Assembly: GCA_002394385.1 (NCBI GenBank)
Contig: DGTS01000039.1
Location: 155,921-219,920, forward strand
DNA from: Prevotella sp. UBA4330
GTDB taxonomy: Bacteria; Bacteroidota; Bacteroidia; Bacteroidales; Bacteroidaceae
Length of the DNA: 64,000 bases
Reading direction: 5' to 3'
The notes under the pieces are model-generated. The model was not told the DNA's origin. It worked only from the letters and a program-made list of their open reading frames with translations, and made no database searches. The translations under genes and the position numbers were made by a program. Positions 42,907 through 50,779 of this stretch are shown here, in pieces (the stretch's first letter is position 1; each line of letters starts with the position of its first letter).

Positions 42907-43824
42907 TCAAGTTTTTTTCTGTTTTTTGTAATTTTTCTCCATTTCTTGTATGCTTTTGAGCACTTTGCTGCGCACTTCTATAGGCGAAATGACATAAAGA
43001 CGGTTTTTCTTACGAAGGATTTCGCCTATAAAATCATCAGTGGGTGAGATGAAGTAAGAAAAATCAGAATACTCATCATTGGCAAATATTTCCTTCTGAG
43101 AATGGTGCAAGGGCAGGTCTCTAAGATAAGGCCGTTCTGCTTTTGATACTCTGATAACTATCTTTTGGGGTGGAGTCGACTCGTCTCGGAAAACACCAAA
43201 ATAATCATGGAAGTAATCTTCGGCATCAAAGTCTTTATCGAGTTGGAAAGACTTCGCTAATTTTTCAAAGTTTTTGATACGGTCAAGGGAGAAGGTTCGG
43301 AACTGCTGCTTGACCTTTGTCAGCATATACCATCTTTGTTTGTAGAGTTTTAGACAATAGGGCTCTGCTTCAGGATAGTTTTTTACCTCCGCATCATTAT
43401 ATTTCTGATAGGTGAAAGAGATGCAATGATTGGTTTTCATCGCCTCCAATATGGATTGGAGATATTTATAACCAGATGGTATGCTTTCCAGTAGTATCCG
43501 TTTTTGAAGACTGATACCCTCTTGAACCGCCGTATGTACCGTCATGGACGAGAGCATCCAATTTTGGATTGTATCTTCTCGGAGCACAGACTTGTTGGCT
43601 ATATAATACTTGAACCCGTTTTTCTTGTCGCATTCTATAATGATGCCAAAAATATCCTCAATGGCATCTTTATGGCGATTGAATGTTGTTCGAGAAATCT
43701 CCACTCCACCACTCATCTCTGAGCGGAGCCACTTCTCATTGATTTCGGCAAATGAAATCATGTCTGCTTGATAAATGGTGTTCAGTAGCCAAATGTATTC
43801 TTTGAATAATTCTGGTGTTTTCAT
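42907..43824 (-). CDS. WYL-domain transcriptional regulator next to cas operon
   Basis: This 305-aa protein has an N-terminal winged helix-turn-helix (about 10-70: EISRTTFNRHKDAIEDIFGI). A WYL domain follows (about 125-210: CISFTYQKYNDAEVKNYPEA, then LKLYKQRWYMLTKV), with the WYM variant of the WYL motif and the RTFSLDRIKNFE strand. A C-terminal WCX-like extension completes it (about 225-295). WYL proteins bind nucleic-acid ligands and often control CRISPR and other defence loci. The gene is on the same strand directly upstream of cas3 with a 215-nt gap that contains a promoter-like box and a direct repeat. It is probably the repressor or activator of the cas operon; the ligand is unknown. 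Confidence 0.88.
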   Translation of the reverse strand: MKTPELFKEYIWLLNTIYQADMISFAEINEKWLRSEMSGGVEISRTTFNRHKDAIEDIFGIIIECDKKNGFKYYIANKSVLREDTIQNWMLSSMTVHTAVQEGISLQKRILLESIPSGYKYLQSILEAMKTNHCISFTYQKYNDAEVKNYPEAEPYCLKLYKQRWYMLTKVKQQFRTFSLDRIKNFEKLAKSFQLDKDFDAEDYFHDYFGVFRDESTPPQKIVIRVSKAERPYLRDLPLHHSQKEIFANDEYSDFSYFISPTDDFIGEILRKKNRLYVISPIEVRSKVLKSIQEMEKNYKKQKKT

Positions 43825-44026
43825 AATGTTTTCTTTAGTTTGATTTTAGTCTTTTTCTTACCAAGGCGTCTGTTTCTGAAACCGTTATATTTGTATATGC
43901 CTGGTGACGGGTATAATGATAACAACCATACATGTTGTCCCATATAATGGTAAGCCGATCATTATTTACCCTCTAGTTTTTCATAAAAGAGAGGCAAAGC
44001 CTATGTGTCTGTGTCTTCTTGCCCAG

Positions 44027-45208
44027 TCAGTACGGACTGCGTTTCCCGCTGATGAAGACGGCATGGGCGGGGATGTCGCCGGTGCGGACACTCCAGTCGA
44101 AGGTGCCGTCGCGAAGGAAATGGAACAGTTCGCCGCTCGACACGTAGTTCTTGGCGTCCATGATATAGAAATCCCTGTTGATGGGGTTCACGATGATGCC
44201 GTAAGGCAGGCGTATCTTGCTCATCTCGGGCGCGGTGCTCAGGTGGTCGGCCACCTTCTGGTGGGTTCTGACGTTGATGATGCCGTAACTTACGGTGTTG
44301 CGCTGGAGTATCTCGCTCCAGGCGGTGCCTATATAGTATAATGAGTCGCCCACCAGGCACATCTCGCTTATTGACGCGTCTATCTCGTCGCCAATGGCAA
44401 CATAACCATCGCTGCTCTGCTGCATGCAATAGACCCGTGGCGGCACATCCTCATAGTTGCCGCGCGAGGTAATCCACAACTGTCCGTAACGGTCGGCACG
44501 ACAGCGGTGCAGGTTGCGGCCCACTTCGATGGTGCGCTCTACCTTGAACGTGTTCAGGTCGATGACGCTCACCCTGTTGTCGTAAACCGGGGGCATATAT
44601 CCTCCGCTGTTGACAACATATAGTTTGCCGTCGAGCACAGCCATCTCCTCGGGCTGGTAGCCCACCTCCACGCGCCCTGCTATTTCGAGCGTCAGCGTGT
44701 CCACCTTATATACAAGTCCCAACTGCTCTTCGGCACCCATCACAGGACCCGCGAAACTGCTGACGTAGGCGTAGCCATCGTGGAAAGCGAGGTAACGGCA
44801 GTTGGGTATGTCCACCTGTCCTATGCGTCGCGCCGTGCCCACATCAGCCACCTCCACCTTGTTAGAGCAGTTGATAATCATCCACAGTCGCGAGCCGTAC
44901 ACCTTGATGTCGTTACCCACGTCCCCCAGTTCCTTCACCGTCTCTGGGTTCAGTTCAGAGTATATGTTTCGGTGGTATTGCGCCGTTGTCAGGTCGAGGA
45001 AATCGAGAGTGCATTTGTTGCTGCCCATATTGCCCTCGCACAGCACATACATTCCGGTGATGTCGCCACTCGGCTGCGTGCCGCCGCCCGTGTCGTATGT
45101 GGTGGAATAGATGATGGGGTCGTCAGTGCGGCATGAAGACAACAGCCCCGCCACAACTCCCAAGAGCAGAAGAGCCCCTGCAACCTTTGAACATTGAACT
45201 TTGAACAT
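44027..45208 (-). CDS. btuG: Surface B12-capture lipoprotein BtuG
   Basis: This 393-aa lipoprotein has signal peptide and lipobox LLSSC (Cys26). The rest forms a DUF5074/YncE-like beta-propeller, with blade repeats such as NKVEVADVGTARRIGQVDI, AVLDGKLYVVNSGGYMPP and NRVSVIDLNTFKVERTIEVG. In Bacteroides, BtuG is a propeller that sits on BtuB at the cell surface and binds cobalamin with very high affinity. Here the gene follows btuB under the same cobalamin riboswitch (47450-47655), which supports the same role. The first eight codons and the ATG at 45208 are made from a heptamer repeat that continues upstream, so several alternative start codons in other frames lie close by. The stop is at 44027. 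Confidence 0.88.
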   Translation of the reverse strand: MFKVQCSKVAGALLLLGVVAGLLSSCRTDDPIIYSTTYDTGGGTQPSGDITGMYVLCEGNMGSNKCTLDFLDLTTAQYHRNIYSELNPETVKELGDVGNDIKVYGSRLWMIINCSNKVEVADVGTARRIGQVDIPNCRYLAFHDGYAYVSSFAGPVMGAEEQLGLVYKVDTLTLEIAGRVEVGYQPEEMAVLDGKLYVVNSGGYMPPVYDNRVSVIDLNTFKVERTIEVGRNLHRCRADRYGQLWITSRGNYEDVPPRVYCMQQSSDGYVAIGDEIDASISEMCLVGDSLYYIGTAWSEILQRNTVSYGIINVRTHQKVADHLSTAPEMSKIRLPYGIIVNPINRDFYIMDAKNYVSSGELFHFLRDGTFDWSVRTGDIPAHAVFISGKRSPY

Positions 45209-45290
45209 TAAACTTTTAACTTTTAACTTTTAACATTGAACATTGAACATTGAACTCTAAACTTTAAACTCTGAACTCTAAACTTTGAAT
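45184..45290. repeat. Heptamer tandem repeat spanning the btuG start
   Basis: On the minus strand about 14 units of GTTYARW (GTTCAAT, GTTAAAA, GTTTAGA and variants) repeat with period 7. The repeat fills the btuB-btuG gap and runs into btuG. The AATGTTC variants each create an ATG, successively shifted by one frame. Confidence 0.9.
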
Positions 45291-45342
45291 TATGCCATCA
45301 CTCATAGGTAATCATAAAGTTCAATGTTCAAAGTTCAAATTT

Positions 45343-47394
45343 TCAAATCCTCACATCCAGCGATATGCCGTAGTTGCGCTTCGGCATCGGGTAGTTGAGG
45401 ATTACATCATAGTCTTGCGAGAAGACATTATTCACCTCTAGCAGCACCTTGAACTGGCAGCCCCACTTCTCGAAACGGTAACTCAGCGACAGGTCGCTGG
45501 TGTACCAGGGCTGCATATAGTTGTAGATGATGTTCTCCTGCTGGTTGTAACGTTCGCCGGCATAGAGGAAACTGTAGTTGAAGTCCCACTGCCTGTATCC
45601 CACTCCGAGGATTGCCGAGCCGCTGTGCCAGGGGATATACGGTATCTGGTCGTTGTAATACGGTGTCATGGGGTCGGTAACGTCGCGTGCGTCCTGATAA
45701 GTATATTGCACGCGTCCCGACAGTCGCACATCGTGCCACGGCTCAAGGTCAATCTCTGCCTCAACATCAACGCCCCTGATATGCACCTTTCCGAGGTTGA
45801 GCATCGTCCAGCGGAACTGCTGTCCCTTGGGATATGCCACTATCTTGTCGTGAACACTGTTATAATAGATGTCCGTCTGCCACCTAATGCGCTGTATTAC
45901 AGGACGATGGTTGCTGGATTGTAGGTGTGTGAACTGCTTTTCCACGACGAAGCCGAAGTCATACTGCAATGCCGTCTCAGGCTTCAGCGACGCGTTGCCG
46001 AGGTCGGTGTAATAGAGGTCGTTGAACGTCGGCATGCGGTAACTCTTCTTGGCGAAGGCGCGTAGCGACAGCACCTTGTTGCGCAGCGGATAGGCATTGA
46101 TGAATATTGCGGGTGTCAGTGCCGACTGGTGTTTGGTGATGGATGTTGGTTGTTGGCTGGCAACAGTATGTCGGGTGTCGCTGATGTGCTGCACCATGAG
46201 CGAGCCCTGCGCATTGAACCACGGATGGTTGAACGCCGTGGCTACAGAGGCGTAATGGCTGATGCGGTGCGGGTTGGCGAAGTTCTTCATGTTGGCATTC
46301 AGTTTGTTCCACTTGAAGTCGTAGGCCACGCTTGCGCTCCAGTAGGGCAGTATCTCATAGACATGCGACGACGACACGAAGAATTCCTGCTGTCGATAGG
46401 TGTTGTCAACACGCAGAGTGGTGGTGTCGCGATTGATGTAGTGGGTGCCGTAAAAGGCATATTTCGCGAGCAGGCGAGTGCTGTATTTCTGCCCTATGCT
46501 CTTGTTGACGTATGCCTGGACGAAGGTGTTGTGGTCCGACTGCCGCTCACCGCGCCTCCACACGTTGTTCACTATGGCTCCGGGGATGCCTCGCTTCGAG
46601 TGGTATGTATATGCCTTCATGTTCCACCCGCCCTCGCTGAATATTCCGAAGATGTTAGCCTCGGCGCGCAGAGCCCAGATGTCGCCGTTCTGTCGTGTGG
46701 CGGTGGTGTCGTAAGCCACGGTGCCGTCGGCGTTCTTGCGGCGGTAGCGGAAGTCGTACTTGCCGCTGGAGTTGAGGAACTCGGCATTCACCGAACTGGT
46801 GAGCATTCGCGAAATCTTCTGTTCCCACAGTGCCGAGAAGCGGAAGTGGTCGCTTGAGCCGTATTTCGTCTTGAACTTCAGGTTGGTACGTCTGCCCTCG
46901 CTGAACTTCGGTCGGCGTGTCTTGATATACACCGAGCCGGCGTTGCCGAACTCCGATGCCGGCTGGAATATGGCGCTCTTCTGTCCGTTGTAGAGCGTTA
47001 TCTCGTCAACGTTGTCCATGGAGAACTGCCCCAGGTCCACCTGTCCGTTCTGCGCGTTGCCCAACTGTATGCCGTCGTAGAATATGCCGAGGTGGTTGCT
47101 TCCCATCGAGCGTATGTTCACTGTCTTGATGCCTCCCACGCCGCCATAGTCCTTCAGTTGCAGTCCGGCGAAATAGCGCAGCGCGTCGGCGATGTTATGC
47201 GTGTTCAGGCGTTGCAGTTGCTCGCCCTTCATCGTGTGCGATGGAATCACCTCGCGGAACGTCAGTCGTGACGTCACCACCACCTCCCCGACGCTCTGAA
47301 TGCTGTCGAGTCGGCTCCCTTTCTTCTGTCCGTAAGTCAACTGTACGGCGAGAAGCATCATCAATGCTACGCAATATCTAAGCATTTTGCACAT
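45343..47394 (-). CDS. btuB: TonB-dependent cobalamin receptor BtuB
   Basis: This 683-aa outer-membrane receptor imports B12 with energy from TonB. A signal peptide (about 1-22) is followed directly by a TonB-box region (VGEVVVTSRL) and the plug domain (IADALRYFAGLQLKDYGGVG, then GGIKTVNIRSMGSNHLGIFYDG). The rest is a 22-strand barrel with alternating aromatic residues, ending MPKRNYGISLDVRI. The carboxypeptidase-like N-terminal extension common in SusC-type receptors is absent, as expected for BtuB. It is the first gene after cobalamin riboswitch 3, and btuG follows. The riboswitch and BtuG partner make B12 the substrate with high confidence. Confidence 0.93.
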   Translation of the reverse strand: MCKMLRYCVALMMLLAVQLTYGQKKGSRLDSIQSVGEVVVTSRLTFREVIPSHTMKGEQLQRLNTHNIADALRYFAGLQLKDYGGVGGIKTVNIRSMGSNHLGIFYDGIQLGNAQNGQVDLGQFSMDNVDEITLYNGQKSAIFQPASEFGNAGSVYIKTRRPKFSEGRRTNLKFKTKYGSSDHFRFSALWEQKISRMLTSSVNAEFLNSSGKYDFRYRRKNADGTVAYDTTATRQNGDIWALRAEANIFGIFSEGGWNMKAYTYHSKRGIPGAIVNNVWRRGERQSDHNTFVQAYVNKSIGQKYSTRLLAKYAFYGTHYINRDTTTLRVDNTYRQQEFFVSSSHVYEILPYWSASVAYDFKWNKLNANMKNFANPHRISHYASVATAFNHPWFNAQGSLMVQHISDTRHTVASQQPTSITKHQSALTPAIFINAYPLRNKVLSLRAFAKKSYRMPTFNDLYYTDLGNASLKPETALQYDFGFVVEKQFTHLQSSNHRPVIQRIRWQTDIYYNSVHDKIVAYPKGQQFRWTMLNLGKVHIRGVDVEAEIDLEPWHDVRLSGRVQYTYQDARDVTDPMTPYYNDQIPYIPWHSGSAILGVGYRQWDFNYSFLYAGERYNQQENIIYNYMQPWYTSDLSLSYRFEKWGCQFKVLLEVNNVFSQDYDVILNYPMPKRNYGISLDVRI

Positions 47395-47449
47395 GTCATT
47401 CTAAGTTTGCATGCCCCCCATCCCCGTGGGAAAGGCACGAATACAGGTT

Positions 47450-47655
47450 ATGCAGGCAGGTCTTCTGACTTGCCGGCAGTCGCAAACGTCTTCCCGAGAA
47501 ACCTGAAATCGCGCTCAGTATTTATCGCTCAACACTCAACGCTCAACAATATCCAGTGACTTGTTGTTTGCGCCCAAAGGCCGGCTCACAGCAGCGGGAC
47601 TGTCCGGGACTCTCACCCGGTTCCCTTTTCATCTCATAAAGCGAGACACCTGCAT
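47450..47655 (-). ncRNA. Cobalamin riboswitch (copy 3), with expanded variable arm
   Basis: On the minus strand the closing stem pairs ATGCAGG (47655-47649) with CCTGCAT (47456-47450). The core elements GGGAACCGGGTG, CAGTCCCGC, CGGGAAGACG and the B12 box GTCAGAAGACCTGCC are present. A peripheral arm contains period-7 repeats (CGCTCAA, CACTCAA, CGCTCAA around 47526-47549), which makes this copy about 60 nt longer than the other two. It controls btuB-btuG. Confidence 0.93.
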
Positions 47656-47663
47656 TGTTCCTG

Positions 47664-47671
47664 CAAAGTTA
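47664..47671 (-). promoter_or_regulatory. -7 box of the btuB-btuG operon
   Basis: TAACTTTG on the minus strand, 9 nt before the riboswitch, matches TAnnTTTG. Confidence 0.65.
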
Positions 47672-47744
47672 TTAATAAATTCGCAGAAGTAAGAAACATT
47701 TATGAATCTTTTTTGTTTTCACCCGTCATTATCGTAGAAAGCGG

Positions 47745-47792
47745 AAAGTAAAATAGGCTATATTGGTCAGTAAAATAGCCTATATTACTTTC
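47745..47792. repeat. GTAAAATAGCCTATATTG repeat (copy B)
   Basis: Two units (GTAAAATAGGCTATATTG and GTAAAATAGCCTATATTAC) are joined by GTCA, the same arrangement as at 19333-19377. It lies exactly at the left edge of the phage-derived fragment. Confidence 0.8.
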
Positions 47793-48779
47793 CATAATGT
47801 TATGTGTCGGGAATACAACTTCGTCCACGCATCGGCAACGATGGCTGCCAAGTGGGAGGAGTTCATGCAGGACGGCGATAGATACAACCTACAGTACCGA
47901 ACAGCACACGACGACCGAGTGCGTCCGGAACACGCAGCGCTCGACCGCGTCACGTTGCCCATCACAGACCCGTTCTGGCAGGAGTATTACCCGCCCAACG
48001 GCTGGAACTGCCGCTGCACAGTCGTACAGGTGCGAAAGTCAAAGTACCCCGTGACACCACACGACGAGGCAATGGCACTCGGTGAGGAGGCGACGGGTAA
48101 GGACACCAAGGGCATCTTCCACTTCAATCCAGGCATAGAGCAGAAGACTATTCCAGATTACAACCCGTACACCATCAAGCGGTGCCGGGACTGTGACATT
48201 GCTAAAGGGAACGGTGCAGGCAGCCCATTAAGCCTATCACGCCCATTCATTCCAGAGAACGAGTTATGTGCTGCGTGTCGGCTATTGCACGGACGTTTTG
48301 AGCAAATCGGCGAGAAACGGCAAGAGGGGAATGGAACTGTTACCATCCACACACTGATAAATCGCAATGATAGCGATTTCAACAAGCTAAATGATATTGC
48401 CACTTTCTTCGCAAGGGAACAAGGGGCTGAGGTGATACTGACACCCAAAATGTCTCGTCCACCAAAGTTCCAGTACGAGTGTGTCTATGGTTCTCTTGTC
48501 GGCACTAAGTACGAAGGCAAATGTCCAGACCTCTGCATCAACGGTGTTTGGTATGAGCATGAAGGATTCATATCCACCAATCCCAAAACAGCATTTAGAA
48601 ACATGATGAACCATGGGCTTAAACAATCTGACCATCTCATCATAGATAACCCTGGCCTGACAGATGCTTACATGAAGCGTATAATTAGGCAAAGGATAAA
48701 GGACGGTCAGGCGATAGAAGAGGTTTGGATTAAAGATGGTTCTGAGTTGAAACTTCTATATAAAAAGTTTGAGGAATGA
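47763..48779 (+). pseudogene. Mu-like phage head protein fragment fused to a CdiA-CT-like nuclease domain
   Basis: The frame gives up to 338 residues. The first part (from about ATG 47802) matches the C-terminal end of the SPP1 gp7/Mu gpF minor head protein family: RPEHAALDRVTLPITDPFWQ, then EYYPPNGWNCRCTVVQVRKS with the typical GWNCRC cysteines. The N-terminal bulk of that family is missing. The C-terminal 120 residues are different: KCPDLCINGVWYEHEGF, NPKTAFRNMMNHGLKQSDHL and RIIRQRIKDGQAIEEVWIKD resemble the CdiA C-terminal tRNase/phage-associated toxin nuclease fold. Fusions of head proteins to toxin nucleases are known in prophages. The fragment starts inside a dispersed repeat and is followed by a second broken phage gene. 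The toxin domain itself looks intact. Confidence 0.65.
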
Positions 48780-48798
48780 TTGCTCATTCCTCATTCTG

Positions 48799-48835
48799 GC
48801 AACGAATCGGTAGTCATTAGCTACGGAATCGTTGC
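48799..48835. terminator. Hairpin after the phage fragment
   Basis: GCAACGA (48799-48805) pairs with TCGTTGC (48829-48835), with GGTAG/CTACG pairing inside. There is no clear T tract, so its role as a terminator is inferred. Confidence 0.45.
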
Positions 48836-48883
48836 TGCAAAGGTACAAAATAATTTCCAACCTCCAAACAAATTCCAAACAAA

Positions 48884-49180
48884 ATGAACGAAAATATACA
48901 GAAAATCATCAAAAACATCCTCCGAGACATCGCCGTGGACATGAAAGACGAGTTCGACCAGAATTTCGAACGACAGGCATTCTTCTCCCAGACATGGCAA
49001 CGGCGGCCCTCATCTTGGTGTTTTTTACTATTTGATTACATTGCTAATTACTCCCCGCCCCTTGAAGTTCCCCTCTCCAAGAGGCGAGGGGAGTTTCAAA
49101 AGGGCGGGGAGACATCGCGCTCAGCATCTTACGGAACACTATTTTTGTTTGTGGGGTCTAATCGTATATATTTCTCTTAA
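48884..49180 (+). pseudogene. Mu-like phage virion morphogenesis protein, truncated
   Basis: The first 44 residues (MNENIQKIIKNILRDIAVDM, then KDEFDQNFERQAFFSQTWQRR) resemble the N-terminus of Mu gpG-type virion morphogenesis proteins, which follow the gpF head gene in Mu-like phages of Bacteroidales. After about 49020 the frame runs into non-phage sequence, including a REP-like hairpin, so the gene is cut. Together with the preceding fragment it marks the remains of a Mu-like prophage in the right order (F then G). The family call rests on a short stretch. Confidence 0.5.
49051..49111. repeat. REP-like GC-rich hairpin
   Basis: CTCCCCGCCC (49051-49060) pairs with GGGCGGGGAG (49102-49111), and inside CCCCTC pairs with GAGGGG. 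The 61-nt palindrome looks like a dispersed intergenic repeat and may have been the point where the phage gene was broken. Confidence 0.7.
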
Positions 49181-49192
49181 TTTTTTATCTTT

Positions 49193-49226
49193 TTCTTGTG
49201 TGATTTGAGATAATGTCGTATTTTTG
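49193..49226 (+). promoter_or_regulatory. Promoter of the GH5 gene
   Basis: TTCTTG (49193-49198) and TATTTTTG (49219-49226) are separated by 20 nt and fit the Bacteroidetes -33/-7 consensus. The start codon is 32 nt downstream of the -7 box. Confidence 0.65.
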
Positions 49227-49257
49227 CAAACACTTATAAATCAAACTATTGCTAATA

Positions 49258-50595
49258 ATGATACTCAAGAGATTATTTGTTTTTATGGCGGTTGCCGTGA
49301 ATGTGCTGTGTGCGTCGGCACAGGACATGGACACGCCAGTGACCCAGGTGGCGCGTAACATGATGCCGGGATGGAACCTCGGCAACACACTGGAGGCAGG
49401 GAGCAACGCTAACAACTTTACCAACAACGGAGGTCTGGGTGCCGAAACATCATGGCAGGGCACCAAGACGACAAAGGAAGTAATCGACTATGTGCGCTCG
49501 CTGGGCTTCAAGAGTGTGCGCATACCATGTGCATGGGTGATGGGACACATCACCAATGCCATGCAGATGACCATCGACCCGCAGTGGATGGCGCGGGTGA
49601 AAGAGGTGGTTGACCTGTGCATCAACGACGGTCTGTATGTGGTGCTGAACGACCATTGGGACGGCGGATGGGTGGAACGCAGTTTCGAGGACACGTCGAA
49701 CTCTACGGTGACTCTCAACTGCGAGCGGATGAAGAAACTGTGGACCCAGATAGCAAACGAGTTTCGCGACTACGACGAGCACCTGATTTTCGCGGGACTC
49801 AACGAGCCGTCAGTGGAGAACGCCGCGCAGATGGCTGCACTGCTGAGATATGAGCAGGCATTCATCGATGCCGTGAGGGCTACCGGAGGCAATAACACGC
49901 GACGCATACTGGTGGTGCAGGGACCGAGCACCGACATCGACCGCACCGTGGAACTGATGAACACCATGCCCACCGACGTGGTGGATGGCAGGCTGATGGT
50001 GGAGGTTCATTACTACTCGCCGTGGAACTTCGCGCTGCGCACTGGCGCTGACGGCAGCGAGGTATGGGACAGAAACGCCTATTACTGGGGTGCCGAGAAC
50101 CATGTGGAAGGCTCAATACACAACTCCACATGGGGTGAGGAAGACTATATGCTGGCGCAGTTGCAGAAGATGAAGACGAAATTCGTGGACAACGGGATAC
50201 CCGTAGTGCTGGGCGAGTATGGCGCCAACTGGCGCTATGCCAACGGTTCGGGCGAAGACCAGGCGAAGCACGACGCGTCGGTGAGACTGTTCTATAAACT
50301 CTTCAACCAGTGGTGTATAGAGATGGGCATGGTGCCTATGGCGTGGTGCATCAACTACATGGGCAGGCCGACGATGACGCTGGTGAACCGCACGTCGCGC
50401 ACCGTCTATTGCATTCCCGCCATGGAGGGCATACGTGATGCGCTCGTTGCCACCTCGATAGAACAGCCCGAGGCAGCGCGGAACGGGGCGTTTGCTGACG
50501 ACAAAACATACACCCTGAGTGGCATTCAGGTTGCCGACGATGACCTTCGGCATGGTATATATATACGCAACGGCAAGAAAATAGCAGTGAAATAA
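49258..50595 (+). CDS. Secreted glycoside hydrolase family 5 endoglucanase-type enzyme
   Basis: This 445-aa GH5 enzyme hydrolyses beta-1,4-linked glucans or related polysaccharides. The signal peptide is residues 1-19, ending CASA. GH5 motifs: MMPGWNLGNTLEA, then GFKSVRIPCAW (strand 2), YVVLNDHWDGGW (strand 3), the acid/base Glu in IFAGLNEPS, and the nucleophile Glu in VVLGEYGANWRY. The last 30 residues form the shared C-terminal tail (YTLSGIQVADDD, then GIYIRNGKKIAVK). The ATG at 49258 is preferred to a TTG 9 nt upstream. It has its own promoter and is not in a PUL (no SusC/D pair nearby). Exact substrate is not deducible; cellulose, mixed-linkage glucan and xyloglucan are candidates. Confidence 0.92.
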   Translation: MILKRLFVFMAVAVNVLCASAQDMDTPVTQVARNMMPGWNLGNTLEAGSNANNFTNNGGLGAETSWQGTKTTKEVIDYVRSLGFKSVRIPCAWVMGHITNAMQMTIDPQWMARVKEVVDLCINDGLYVVLNDHWDGGWVERSFEDTSNSTVTLNCERMKKLWTQIANEFRDYDEHLIFAGLNEPSVENAAQMAALLRYEQAFIDAVRATGGNNTRRILVVQGPSTDIDRTVELMNTMPTDVVDGRLMVEVHYYSPWNFALRTGADGSEVWDRNAYYWGAENHVEGSIHNSTWGEEDYMLAQLQKMKTKFVDNGIPVVLGEYGANWRYANGSGEDQAKHDASVRLFYKLFNQWCIEMGMVPMAWCINYMGRPTMTLVNRTSRTVYCIPAMEGIRDALVATSIEQPEAARNGAFADDKTYTLSGIQVADDDLRHGIYIRNGKKIAVK

Positions 50596-50745
50596 CATGT
50601 GGCGACAATGCGGTCGCCAGCCAATAGTTGCCTAAAAAACCACTTTCTTTCGCTTTGTGAGAAAAAAAAACTTAAAAAATGCACTTGAAATCATTATTTT
50701 AAATAATAATACTGATAAAAGATGTGGTATTTGCGGAATTCTCAT

Positions 50746-50753
50746 TACTTTTG
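50746..50753 (+). promoter_or_regulatory. -7 box of the DUF6242-murI cluster
   Basis: TACTTTTG fits TAnnTTTG. It lies 27 nt before the ATG at 50780, which supports that start over the longer upstream frame from 50657. Confidence 0.6.
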
Positions 50754-50779
50754 CACGTAAAAATCAAAATAAGAAGAAA

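Noticed and set aside
43825..44026. Possible gene between the WYL regulator and btuG
   Set aside because: The 200-nt gap has only a short plus-strand frame that overlaps btuG in antisense. I see no coding signal or clear regulatory motif.
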